Shown in pieces: positions 23,181-34,165 of a stretch of 64,000 nucleotides of DNA (the stretch's first letter is position 1; each line of letters begins with the position of its first letter). The notes under the pieces were generated by a model. The model ran no database searches. It was not told the DNA's origin and worked only from the letters and a program-made list of their open reading frames with translations. The stretch is taken from the NCBI GenBank assembly GCA_034096865.1, contig JAWQFJ010002797.1, positions 116,093 to 180,092 of the forward strand, written 5' to 3'. Origin of the DNA: Theodoxus fluviatilis (lineage: Eukaryota; Mollusca; Gastropoda; Cycloneritida; Neritidae). The translations under genes were made by a program, and so were the position numbers.

Positions 23181-24136
23181 CCGTAAATTCCAGCCTATAA
23201 GGCGCACCTTAGTATAAGCCGCACCCCCTGAATTTAAAAAAAAATTCAGAAAAATCCATAGATAAGCCGCTTCTTAGTATAGGCCGCACAAAATTAACCA
23301 AAATAACGTAGTAGAGAACAGTGAAAACAACAGTATGTATTCAAATAACTCAAGAGAAAATAACAGTTACAAACAAACACGTTGCACACACCAGTTCAAC
23401 AACCGAATCACTTGGGCTCTTCTCCATCATCTGCACTGAATCCACTAAAGTCCGGCGGCAGCTGTTGGCACAAAGTTGTACGCGCACGTATGGACAATCC
23501 TTTGCGTCTCATGAAACGGAAACACCAAGAAGTCGGTAAGATTCAGACTGGATGCAACTGTGCGCGCTTTAAGACGAAGCTGTACAGTGGAAACACCGCG
23601 ACCATCAACACGTTGTGTGTTAATCCAGTCTTCAAGTTCGTCTTCAAGTTTTGGCCAACGTGCTTTGCAACCTCGGAATGCTTTCTTGGACTTCTTGCAC
23701 TTGGCAAGTTCACCTTCCTGTTTTCGCCACCGCCGAACCATAGATTTAGATTCGTTGATGCCTAGTTCTTGGGCGGCAGCGCGATTCCCTTTCTCCATAG
23801 CTTTGGCGATGGCATCCAGTTTGAAAGCTGCATCATAGACTTGGCGACGTGTTTTCGGCATTACTTTCGGTCTTGTGTGTGTTACTTCTGTTGGGTTGAA
23901 TGTGTAACTGATCGATCATTCCTAACTTTGACTGCCAACTCACAGCTGTCTGTGCCGTGTGAGTGTGAGTTGTTGTCATACGACGAACTTCGCATAGCAA
24001 CAATAAACTTAAAGGTAAGTGAGCGAATTCAAGTCCACTTTCTCGAGAAAAATCCATAGATTGGCCGCACCGGTTTATAAGCCGCAGGGGTCCGTTCATG
24101 AAAAAAAAGGCGCGGCTTATAGGCCGGAATTTACGG
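23181..24136 (-). mobile_element. pogo/Tigger-like element, 956 bp, complete ends
   Basis: Ends read CCGTAAATTCCAGCCTATAA on the left and the inverted match GGAATTTACGG on the right, with about 28 bp of inverted similarity including TATAAGCCGC. TA lies immediately outside both ends (23179-23180 and 24137-24138), the pogo/Tc1-type target duplication. It carries only a truncated transposase and is inserted in LINE ORF2. Confidence 0.88.
23445..23861 (-). pseudogene. pogo-like transposase N-terminus
   Basis: The first 110 or so residues match the DNA-binding region of pogo-type transposases. MPKTRRQVYDAAFKLDAIAKA opens a psq-like helix-turn-helix, followed by NRAAAQELGI, MVRRWRKQE and the WPKLEDELEDWI...GRGVSTVQLRLKA part of the CENPB-type domain. 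After about residue 110 the sequence no longer resembles the family, and the DDE nuclease domain is absent, so the element cannot move by itself. The start is the ATG at 23861, just inside the right end of the element. This is the second pogo-type element in the window that retains the binding domain alone; the two are not close relatives. Confidence 0.75.
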
Positions 24137-24180
24137 TATCTACATTTCACTTGCATTTGTTTCCTTTGAGAAGCAAATGC

Positions 24181-25678
24181 TGTTACGAATTACTATTTCC
24201 TTCTATTTCCAATTCTTGGGTTGTTAATGTCTACGGGTAAACAACACCAGTTAACTCGCAACGCTTCCACTCATTCATCCAAACAGCAATGGAACAAGTC
24301 TAAAATGAAAGGTGTGAACACAAAATCGTAATTCAAATGCTTTAATTCCCTTACTATCAACAAAATCTTAAGATAGAGCTTCACCCTATAATTGAGATTC
24401 TAATAAGTATTAGTTGACAATAGTGATCTAAATCCAATTCCCCAAAATAAATAGTTTACTACCAAACCAATAAACAATACTTAGCTGATAGAGGCACCGG
24501 CTCAGCCAATCACAAGCCACGTTAGCCGTGCTCGCTGCACGCGCGCGTGGTGGGGGGAGCGAGCGGAGATGGGGGGGGGGGATGGGATATCCACGGAGGT
24601 AACACTTTCTCACAGCTTGACGAATGGTTAACTCTGTCGCCTGTGGAGACAGGCGGCAACAATTCTTCTTTTAGGCAAGGTGACTTGAGACGACTTTAAA
24701 TGCTGACAGTGGCGAGCTCAGGGGAAGTGTAGATATGCAGCGTAGACGCATTGTTGGAGCAAGCGTGGTAGATGACGACGTGGTTTGCTCTCTCAAGGTA
24801 GACACGCTCAGGACGAGCGTGGGCTTCAAACAGACGATACGTGTGCGGAGCCGACGATACGCCCCTCATACGACGACTTCTGTAGCGAGGTGCTTTCTTG
24901 ACTGGAAGAGGACTATGTAGTTGTCTTCTAGCTGTGGAGACGGCCTTCGTCACTTCTGTAGGGAGAAACTTCTGGATGGAGCAAGGACACTGTCTCTGTC
25001 TTTCCCCCGTGACAAGGGTAGGGCAGAATTCTGTTCTGTCCTTTGGACGATAACGTCGGGACGTGGTAACTGCAGGGTCAAGTCGAGCAGAGGAGCGGAC
25101 ACTTCAGTCATGTAGAATCAGGCTTTCATCTTGATAGGGCTTGTGCCACGTGTAAACTACGAACAGAGCGCCCACACTCACACTCGGTGGCTGATCATGA
25201 AATAAAAATACTTCACGCGCCCAGTATTGCATTGCAAGGGCATTTTATATGCACGCCAAAAACTTCTAGTCTTTTCTGTCCTATCAAAACAGGGAGGGGT
25301 CTTGGGGTTCTTACTCAATTGACCAATCACCGTTCGACTGTATAAATACTAACTTGATCACATGTCTCCCGCAAGTCATTTCTGATTGATCCGTCAACCA
25401 AACAGCATCATTAGGCAGTCCTCTAAAGGTTCCATGTTGATTGGCTAATCTTGAATCATTAATCAAGACGTGAACATTTCCAAATGAAAGGCTTTACTAA
25501 CTCTTAGACCGGGCATTTGCTACTTGCCTCTCACAAATCCTAAGTGAACAGGATGCATTTACTATATTCAATAAGGTTGGCAGTCCACTCTACACCACAG
25601 TACGGGTTGGCAGCGCCACTAACCTGTCCCATTGACTAATCAAACAACAACAGAGTGGGGAAGGGTGTTTTCGTCACA
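24181..25678 (-). mobile_element. solo LTR, 1498 bp, 5-bp target duplication
   Basis: Read on the minus strand it begins TGTGACGAAAACACCC and ends ATTCGTAACA, the TG...CA of an LTR. The 5-bp AATGC flanks both ends (24176-24180 and 25679-25683). A TATAAAA-like box occurs on the minus strand at about 25242-25250. It interrupts LINE ORF2 between KILGI and CFSKET. A second copy of its beginning lies at 63654-64000 in the other orientation. No internal coding region is present, so it formed by LTR-LTR recombination. Confidence 0.88.
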
Positions 25679-27769
25679 AATGCCAAGGATCTTTACTCTG
25701 TCAGCACATTCTATCCCCGTATTGATTTATTTCCTGTGCTTTAAATACCATTGCTTTAGTATTTTGGTACATTGACATGCAACCTGAAAACCGAGATAAT
25801 TCCTTGAGAATTGCTAGCGCACTCGTGATATCCTGCTTGTCCGTGGCAAATAGGGTTGTATCGTCGGCGTACTGCTGAATCTGAATCCGGCTTCTGCCAC
25901 CTGTCGCTGATGGTAACTCAATGCCCATAAAATCCCTGCTTCGGACTCCAATGGCCAGGATCTCCGCAGCGAGGGCATAGGTCAGGGGCGAGTATGGGCA
26001 GCCTTGACGGATGCCACAATTGATGTCGAATGGTTCAAAGGTCTATAAAAGTCCATCCACCATGGTTTATACTGCTTGTAGTACCTTCCATTAGAAGTCC
26101 AGACCACCTGCTGACTTCCTGACCAAATCCAAGTGCAGAAAGGCCTTCAACACAGAGTCGAAAGCTTTGGCTAAATCCAAGGCGAGAATAAATCCTGGTT
26201 GTTTTGAGAGTTTGGAGTATTTAATCACATCCTCGACTGTCCTTAAGACTGAAGCTATATTTCTTCCCTTCCAGAACCCAACCTGGTAAAAACTTATTAA
26301 TGTACTGATTACTCCTTCGAGTCTCAGGGACATGATCTTAGGCAAGAGTTTTTAATCTGTATTGAGAAGAGTTATCGGGCAACAGTTAGTAAGATTATAC
26401 CGAGGAGAATCATTTCCTTTATGAATCAAAGTTAGAATGCCATGTCTTTGCGTAAACGAGAGTTCACCTTTTTAAAGCTTCATAAAACATGCTACCAAGT
26501 GTGTTACTCACATTCATCCAGAAAAAATTGTAGAACTCGACATTCGAACCATGGCTGCCAGGTGCAGTGTCATGTCTCCGAGTGCTCTTCCAGCTTCTTC
26601 TACTGTAACGGGACCCTCACATGAGCGGCGTTTCTCGTCGTCCACTTTGGGGAGGTCCGCGCCACCTAGGAACTCATTCACTGCACGACTCACATTCCTG
26701 TTCTTCATCTGCGTTTTTTTATTGCATAGTTTGCTGAAGTAGTTCACTTGTTCCTTTAGAATTTCACTTTGATCTAATAGAACTTTCCCAATTATCTTTT
26801 TGAAGTTCGTTATCAAACTGAATTTTCCACGACTTTTTTTTCTAATCCCAGAAAGTACTTAGTATTCTTTTCTCCTTTCTTCACCCATTTAGCTCGAGCA
26901 CGGATTTGAGCCCTTCTTGCTTTTGCTATCGAGAGTATTTCGATTTTTCTCTTTATTTTCAGTAATTCAGTTTGCTTCTCCTTGCTGTATTTCCAACCTA
27001 TTTCATTTTCAATTTTATATAGTTTTGTTAGAAGGTTAGCACTGTGGTGTAAGTTCTTTCTAGCACGATTTTGACAATAACGAATGCTGAAGTCCCAAAT
27101 TTGTACGTTAGCCGTTTTCCATCTGTCTTCATTTGTATCATTTCCGTCTATGATAAATGTTTCAAACAGTTGGTTAATCATTCTTACATAATGTTTGTCT
27201 TTTATCAAACAGTTGTTGAAGCGCGAATAGCCCGGACCTCTGACAAAACTTGATGACTGCATTTCCACAACCACACCTCGGTGGTCGGTGTTTGGCGTCG
27301 ACACAATTTCACATGCTACACAGTCTCCAATGAGACTCTCAGACACAAAGCAGTAATCCAACCGTCTGGCAATGAAGGGGACCATACGAATCCACGTTTA
27401 TACATTTTCCACCTTGTGGAAAGCTCTCCATAGGTCCACCAAGCCCAGCTTTACACAAAAGTTTCTCAGCGCAGCAACATAATTTCTATCATGAGAATTT
27501 CCGAATAAATTGTCTAGATCATTATTTATTACAGTATTAAAATCTCCAAGCACTGATATATTTGATTTTTCAATTGTTTTTAACAAATATCTTAGCCTTT
27601 CAAAGAATTTGAGCCTTCCTGATGTATTGTTTGGAGCATATACATTGCACATATAGCCTTGAAAAACGTCCGAATTAATCAAAATAAGAATGAGTATTTC
27701 CTCTGTATGGATTTGCTGCACTGCGTCTTGAAGATTCGGTCCGACTAATATAACTTCTCCCTTGCTGTG

Positions 27770-27964
27770 AGTCCCCTGTGGGTTCAGGGTAAGAATTGAC
27801 CCACCGCGTCTCCCTACGCGATTCGTAAGAGGCGAATACCTAGGGACACCGTGACTTCATTTGCGTTTACTCTAAACTGCTCTAGTGATTTTCGTGCTTA
27901 ATGGCCTTACATAGCCTACAAAGGCTGATAGGCCATAAAACGCCATCAATCCAATCCAATCCAA
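27770..27964 (+). mobile_element. SINE, 195 bp, 15-bp target duplication
   Basis: Flanked by perfect 15-bp repeats TTCTCCCTTGCTGTG (27755-27769 and 27965-27979). The head is GTCCCCTGTGGGTTCAGGG; the 3' part GGCCTTACATAGCC...CATCAATCC ends in AATCC repeats. The same tail closes the I-like LINE near 41430-41470, suggesting that LINE supplies its machinery. I could not identify tRNA A/B boxes with confidence. Another copy is at 30731-30916. Confidence 0.85.
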
Positions 27965-28499
27965 TTCTCCCTTGCTGTGTGCTGATCCTTTCACCGAGAA
28001 AAAGTGTTTTGCCTTCCCACTCCCTTTCCCACTCTTAGCATCTCTCTGTGAGACATGAGTTTCTTGAATGCATACTATATCAATTTTTTGTCTGTTTGAA
28101 GAAATTGAACAAGGCTGTCTTTTTGTGTGTTTTTTTCTTCTGTATATCCCTCTAGCGTTAAGTGTGAAACATTTCAGCGAGACCATCAACAGAAGCGTCA
28201 AGATTCAGGGTACACGTCTAATTAGAGAAAACAGGTCGAAGGGATAGGCATTGGTTAGAGGCCGAAATGAGAGAGTTCAAATTTACCTCAGACAGTCTTG
28301 TCTCTTTGACTTGAGGCTCTTATGTCTCGCTTGTTTGTCTGGCTGCGGCGGTGTAGAGCCGATCGGTGAAAGAGTGCGCCTGGCTGAGGAACCTTTACGG
28401 GTTTGATGAGCTGAGGTTTTACAAACATTTCTCGACTTCTCTCTTCCTCTTTTTTCTGGTGTAACATTTTCCGTGGAGCTCTGTTTTTCCTCTGTCTCT

Positions 28500-29213
28500 T
28501 AGTCCTCATGTTCACCACTATGGGGCAGCAGCTTGCACTCGGGAGCATCTGCCTTGTTACCCTCTTCATAGCATTGTCTACTCTATATCGGGTTAAGACA
28601 ACTGTTGTAACTATGTTCTTTGAGGAAGCATTTGCTGCATATAGAATCCGCATTGTTAGAAATCTGACCCCTGTGGTACAGAGATGCGGAAAATGGTCCA
28701 ATAATAAAAGACTTCGGCAGTGGTTCTTTTGGCGAGATGATGTAGATGATTCTCCGGCCTGTCAACCACCTCGTCAGTTTGCCATTATCGTATAATGCTA
28801 GACCGAATGTCGCATCCTAGTCCTTTGATTGCTCTTACTATTTCTTTGTCGGACAATGAGATCGACACATTACCAATTATTGCCTTCACGGTTGATATTT
28901 CTTTCGTGGAGCCATCAGAGTTTATCACCACAAACGGGCTGGTACCTCGAAGAGTAATCTTGATGCCCCGGAGAGTGATACCCTGCGTCAACAGCTTGAT
29001 TCTGGCATCTTGCTGAGCTGGGTAAATTCTCCATAAGCTTCTGAATCTCTGTGCCCCTATCACCGACTGAAAACCCGACACTTTTTCTGCTGCATAGCAG
29101 AGTTCTGATGTCGAATAGATCTCCTTTTTAAACGCTGGAAGCGAATTTTCACGAGGAATAACGGCTTCACGATCGCGGTTGCGCCTCATCCAAAAGACAC
29201 CATTCGTGAACAA
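28500..29213 (-). pseudogene. Tx1/L1-like LINE ORF1 (gag-like, CCHC knuckle)
   Basis: The 5' ORF of the minus-strand LINE. The first part (29213-28785) encodes about 140 residues with a LWRIYPAQQDARIKLL region, as in ORF1 nucleic-acid-binding proteins of this LINE group. After a stop, related sequence continues (28765-28583) and contains a zinc knuckle CSKCFLKEHSYNSC (C-x2-C-x4-H-x4-C). The protein would bind LINE RNA. Stops and frameshifts break it beyond the knuckle. It lies directly upstream of ORF2 on the same strand. Confidence 0.65.
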
Positions 29214-29260
29214 ACTCAGGCCTCAATTCACACAAGGCACGAAGAAAGACAGATAAAAAT

Positions 29261-30035
29261 CGTGCAAATTATCAACAAAAAGCAAAACAGTTCCACAAGC
29301 AAACGGGTCTGAAATCTTCAGCGATGACTGGGTTTCTAGATGTCATGACTCGGTATTATTTTTAATTTTTGGGAAAATATTAAAGAGAATGTCTGTCACG
29401 GATCATGTGTGGTGTAACTTTTAAGTCCACTTCATGCTGTTTTTTAGTACGGCATGATACACCATTAAGCACTGTGCAGCGTCAGTACTTGCATTTCTGC
29501 TCGTGCTTTTACACCCCAATGCTGCATGTCCCTTGTTGCACGAAATTCACCGGTTTTAGGCGAGGACTTTTTGTACATGAAGACCTGATTTAATTTCGTA
29601 GGATATAGAGATTGGGAGTGGAATAAGAAATTGATACTAAGAACTTACATGTAAGTCTGTGTAGCCCGCTGTGCGGGTTTTTAAATGTTTCATTTTGTAA
29701 TAATTGGTTATGTTTTCATTTTCTTTTGTCTTTTCATTTGAGAAAGAATTATTGTATTGAAAGATATATCTGTCTGAATGGGTCAATCGTTTTATATATA
29801 ATTTCGTTCTTAAACGTGACTAGTGACTGAGGAAGGAATTTCCCTTTTTTTACTGTCAGGTTGGTGGCGTGAGCCAGTTCCATGTACACCAATCGCGACA
29901 CTAGAGATACTTTACAAGTACCAAGTCATATATGTCTTATAGAAAATCCACAAAAACATCAGAGCTGGGAAGGATGCATCCTCTCGGCTTCTCTTGAAAT
30001 ACAGTTCTGTATCAGTTACTATTGCTTTGCTGCAG
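29261..30035. other. unassigned DNA upstream of host-like exon
   Basis: I see no gene or element I can name. The last part (about 30011-30035) is pyrimidine-rich and ends in TTTGCTGCAG, a good splice-acceptor context for the exon at 30036. If so, this stretch is intronic. Confidence 0.4.
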
Positions 30036-30242
30036 GCAATGTGGCACTGATGAAGACCGCAACATCTACCTCCGTGAAACATAATTGGGGACCTGAAAGG
30101 GCGGTGGAAGGAGACGTGGGAGATGATATAACTACCACCTGCTTCCAATCAGCAGAGGGTCTTTCATCCAATGAATGGTCTGTGGACCTTGGTCAGGTCA
30201 CCCCCCTGGACCAAATCATCGTCCGCCGCTACAGAACACAAC
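30036..30242 (+). CDS. exon of a fucolectin/F5-8C-like (FTP-type) domain protein
   Basis: A 207-bp stretch with intron-like borders: CTTTGCTGCAG before it and GTGGGT after it. It encodes NVALMKTATSTSVKHNWGP, AVEGD, then WSVDLGQVTPLDQIIVRRY. This is the NVAL-start / Ala-Val-(Asp/Glu)-Gly / W-x-VDLG signature of fucolectin-tachylectin-pentraxin (FTP) or F5/8 type C-like carbohydrate-binding domains. In molluscs such domains occur in secreted lectins and in large receptor-like proteins. The exon length is a multiple of three and the phase appears to be 1-1, as in shuffled extracellular domains. No neighbouring exon is visible, so it may be a lone exon of a gene with long introns or a pseudo-exon. 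There is no premature stop. It is the only non-transposon protein signal in the window. Confidence 0.6.
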
Positions 30243-30589
30243 GTGGGTGTCCTCATAAGTTATCCCTTCTTTTTAACTCAAGACACTTATGAAGATGGTG
30301 TATTCATAATATACAACATAAAACCAGTCAGGCTGTTCAACCAAAAACACAGACTGACATTTTTTTCACTTAGCCGTGCTACTGACAGTACATACGTGTA
30401 TAAGCTTGATGGCAAAAGAGCATTTCTGCCTTTTTGAAGACTGGATAACTATAATGAGAGGGATGAAGATGCAGTTAGTAAAGGACGCCTACTTGTAAAA
30501 ACACAACAAAATTATTCTTGAGCCGTTTTTGTGCTTGGGATAAATTTTGTTAACAGATGGCAAACGTACAATGTGTATGAGGGTCAGTC

Positions 30590-30730
30590 ATATATCCTCA
30601 TCGTCTCATCGATCCATCCTCGACATCCTCCATCCTCGATATCAATCATCCATCCGAATCATCCATCCCATCCATCTAATCCATCCCTCCCATCCCTCCC
30701 ATCCACATCATCATTCCCTCCCATCCACAT
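30590..30730. repeat. (CATCC)n-type microsatellite
   Basis: CATCC/CCATC-rich simple repeat lying immediately left of a SINE. The 285 bp before it (from 30300) hold nothing I recognise. Confidence 0.8.
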
Positions 30731-30916
30731 ATCCCCTGTGCGTTTTGGGTAAGATTTGACCCACCGCGTCTCCCTACGCGATTTGTAACAGGCGAATAAC
30801 TAGTGACACCGTTACTTGATTTGCGTTTATTCCAAACTGTTTTAGTGATTTTCGTGCTTGAAGTCCTTACATAGCCAACAAAGGCTGATGAGCCGTAAAA
30901 CTCCATCAATCTATCC
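30731..30916 (+). mobile_element. SINE, second copy
   Basis: Aligns by eye along its length to the SINE at 27770-27964: TCCCCTGTGCG head, GACCCACCGCGTCTCC centre, and TCCTTACATAGCC...CATCAATC tail. It differs at roughly one base in ten. Its tail runs directly into the CATCC repeat that follows. Confidence 0.8.
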
Positions 30917-31371
30917 TTCCCATTAACATCATCCATCCCTCCCATCCACATCATCCATCCATCCATCCCTCCCATCCACATCATCCATCCATTCATCGCA
31001 TCCCTCCCATCCTCATCATCCATCCACATCATCCGTCCACATCATCCATCCATCCATCCCATCCCTTCCATCTCTCCCATCCACATCATCCATCCATCCC
31101 ATCTATCCCATCCCTCCCATCCACATCATCCATCCACATCATCCATCCACATTATCTATCAATCCATCCCATCCCTTCCATCTCTCTCAACCACATCATC
31201 CATCCATCCCATCCATCCCATCCACATCCCATCCTCCCATCCACATCATCATCCATCCATCCATCCCATCCATCCCATCCATCCCATCCATCCCATCCAT
31301 TCCATCAATCCATTCCATCCCATCCATCCCATCCACATCATCCATCCATCCATCCATCCATCCCATTCCCC
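30917..31371. repeat. (CATCCATCC)n microsatellite, about 450 bp
   Basis: CATC/CATCC/CACATCATC repeats, probably grown from the terminal repeat of the SINE at 30731-30916. The I-like LINE leader begins directly after it. Open frames here (MDGMDGMDG) are artefacts. Confidence 0.85.
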
Positions 31372-31959
31372 CCAAAGTCCAATCCCGACCTCTCCGTGGT
31401 GGGATGGACAGGGAGAGGTGACTCTGCTCGCCCCTCCTTGACCAACTGGGAACCTGGCAAACGTGTTCCCCTACGTAGTGGGGCAGCGTGTTGGCCGTGC
31501 GCTGCTTCCCGTGTCGGGGGAGGAAGGGATCCTGGTGGTTGCAGGGAGCTGCTGCTGTAGCAGCAGTCGACACAACACACCACTTTGGCCCAGACTCTCC
31601 CTGGACGGGTGGTCAGATGGACCCGGTCTGACCAATCGGTTGGTCGCGTCTGCCTAAAAAGTCACGATTCTCATAGGGACTATGCCCGTCCTTCCTCTCC
31701 CTCCCCCTCCCCTCCCCCTCTCTATCAATAACTTGTATAGACTATATTTTTTTCTGGTGACTCCGAAGGCGGGGGAGGAGGGGGGGGCTTATGGGTCAAT
31801 TGTGTATTGTGAAGTGGTGACAGTACGTCGCATTACATGAGTATATCCCGGGCATAGCCCTGGCCCAGCAACGCGCTGGTCATCCGCTCAGACCATGTCC
31901 CCTTGTTGGACTCCATGGTGGGTGGGGAGTGCCTGGGATGAATTTTTAATCATTAAATC

Positions 31960-33136
31960 ATGGAAAATACGAAGAGAAAAACCACCTTTCTAAAATACAA
32001 AGAGAGGTCTCCTCCAGTTCGGAGAGCCTTTCTGACTCTACTGCCCACTTTGATGACGACGGCTGGCCTCGCTTTCTCCTCGTTCGCTCTGTTGAACAGC
32101 AGAATCCAATTAGCAAAGTGTCCCCATTTGCCATTGCAAAAGCCATCCAAGGCATTGCTGGTGAGCCCAAGCAGGTGAAAAACCTCAGGAGAGGAGACCT
32201 TCTTATGGAGGTGACCAAGAAGTCCCATGCTTTCAATCTGCTGAAGGCGTCAACCTTTGCAAATGTCCCGGTGAAAGTCGAGCCTCACACAAGTCTTAAT
32301 TCATGTAAAGGAATTATTAGATTCGAGACCTTGCCGAACTGACCGAAAACAACATATTAGAAGGACTGTCGGACAAGGGAGTGAGGAGTGTCCGAAAGTT
32401 GACAGTAAGACGTGATGGTGTGATCAAGCCCACCAACACGATCCTGTTGACTTTTGGTACCCCCACTCTCCCTTCCTTCGTGAAGGCCGGGCTACATTCG
32501 GATTGTTGATGACCCTTTTATCCCCTACCCACTTCATTGTTTTAAGTGCCAGCAGTTCGGCCACATCCAAGATGCGGTGGTGATGACCACAATGACGATG
32601 GCTGCTGCAACACCCCGAAATGTGCCAAGTGTTCTGGTTTTAACCCGTCTTACTATCGCGACTGTCCCAAGTGGCAGCACGAGAGAGAGATCCAGAGGGT
32701 GAGAGTCACCAAAAGCATTTCATTTCCAGACGCAAGACGACTTGTAGAGGCTGCAAAAAGGCCTTCAACCAGCCCTTCTTATGCCTCTGCGGTCAAGTCT
32801 GTTAAGTCGGTGGCTTGCCAAACCACTGTCACTTGGTTGAAGGGTGACAAGCCGAAAGCTGTATCAGAGTCGGTGTCTGCTGCCGTCCAGACAACTTCTG
32901 GGGAGACGCTCAGGAAGGTATCCAAGCCACCTGAGTCGTCTCGGCTGCCTACCAAGACATCTAAGAAGTCGGAGAGACACACTCCACCAACAAAAGACCG
33001 GCTTTCGAAGGGGGAGCGTGACCCACTGCAGCAGCACAGCCGGTTTAGTGCGCTGCAGGCCTATGAGGAAATGGAGACGGGAGATCCCGCCTCTACGGCT
33101 CCTCAGAGCCACGTCCACTCCCCGAACAAGAAATGA
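31960..33136 (+). pseudogene. I-like LINE ORF1 (gag-like with zinc knuckles)
   Basis: Coherent gag-like coding sequence, split by frameshifts near 32100, 32330 and 32510. The middle part reads FAIAKAIQGIAGEPKQVKNL and DLLMEVTKKSHAFNLL, an RRM-like domain of LINE gag proteins. The following part has a damaged Cys/His knuckle region (LHCFKCQQFGHIQD, then PKCAKCSGF...RDCPKW), after which comes a Ser/Lys-rich tail to the stop. The stop TGA at 33134-33136 overlaps the ORF2 start ATG at 33133-33135 (ATGA), an arrangement fitting termination-reinitiation. Its role would be binding of LINE RNA. Confidence 0.7.
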
Positions 33137-34165
33137 GCACTGTTGTTTGGTGGAACTGTCAAGGTTTGAGGGCAACTTTTGAGGAGATTTTACTCCTCAT
33201 ATCATTACTTAATCCTCTTGTTCTGTTTACAATAGACTCTTATAAGATCTTGTAATACAGTCTCTTTTCATGGATTTACTACATGTTTGTCTTTTTTCTT
33301 CTTCGGAAAGCGCTGTGGGTTGAGGGTATGTTCTGGTGGGAAATGTCCCTCATGGTCTCGTCTTCTTGTCCACTCCACTGCAGGCAGTCGCTGTGCGGGT
33401 GACGCTTCATAGACCCATCACCATATGCTCCCTGTATGCCCCCCCAGCTCCTCTTTAAATCGTGCCGATTTAGAAGATTTGATTTCTCAGTTACCAACAC
33501 CTTTTCTGTTACTTGTGGGATTTTAATGGCCATAAGCGCTTGTGGGGCGGTCATATCACTGATGCTCGTGGCAAAACTTTAGAAAAGTTCATCTGTGATA
33601 ATGATTTATATCTTTTAACACTAAGCAGCCAACTTATCCCCATCGACCTCAGTCTCTGTTACTTCTCTCTGGCCTTGGTTGTTTCCTGGCAGGTGCGGGA
33701 GGACTCTCATGGGAGTGACTACTTTCCAGTCGTGCTGACATCTGCCCGACATTTTGCTGCTCAGAGGTCGTCTCGGTGGAAACTCCAGGCAGCCGATTGG
33801 AATCTCTTTCGATCCCTTTGTGAGACTCTGCTCCGTGTTGAAGCATTCGATTGCGGTGATGACCCTGTAGGCTCTTTTACAACTATGTTAAATGAAACTG
33901 ATCACCTTTAAATCCCTCGTACTTCGACAGCACTACAACGGGTGCATCGTCCCTGGTTTAACCAGGAGTGTTGAGATGCTCTTCGTTGTAGAAATAAGGC
34001 TCTTTGAATCTTTTAAAGAAACTCATGCCTCGAGAATCTTCGCTGTGTCAGGGAACTCAGAGCCCTTGCTCGGCGCACCATCCGCACTGCCAGGAGGCAG
34101 TCCTGGAGAGAGTACGTTAGTAGTCTAGAAGCTGAAATCTGTAGCTTGCAAAAAAAATGGGACGC

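Larger units (their letters stand above)
20251..28200 (-). pseudogene. Tx1/L1-like LINE ORF2 (endonuclease, RT, C-terminal Cys/His domain)
   Basis: Endonuclease: LKCFTLNARGI, VCIQETH, SVLGDFN and TDHRGVV, in pieces from 28190 to 26813. Reverse transcriptase: ALDLAKAFDSV (about 26160), CGIRQGCPYSPL (about 26020) and the active-site QYADDTTLF (about 25850). The C-terminal region includes GLPDTLLKEW, LLHNIYPTN and a Cys/His stretch (WSYC...HFFYDC), ending at 20251. Besides the five insertions there are frameshifts near 21850, 26090 and 27390 and an in-frame stop near 21609. At three sites the frame continues cleanly when the insertion is skipped: LRV to RELQWK at 20637-21377, ATVE to KWLKIPQ at 22013-22866, and KILGI to CFSKET at 24181-25678. 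Confidence 0.8.
20251..29260 (-). mobile_element. Tx1/L1-like LINE, composite with five nested insertions
   Basis: A two-ORF LINE runs right to left: ORF1 (about 29213-28500), then ORF2 (about 28190-20251). Younger insertions at 27770-27964 (SINE), 24181-25678 (LTR), 23181-24136 (pogo-like), 22013-22866 (DR860) and 20637-21377 (MITE) account for about 4.3 kb. Without them the LINE spans about 4.7 kb plus ends. Point lesions are also present. The clade is judged from the C-terminal Cys/His region and ORF1 zinc knuckle, so it is approximate. Confidence 0.8.
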
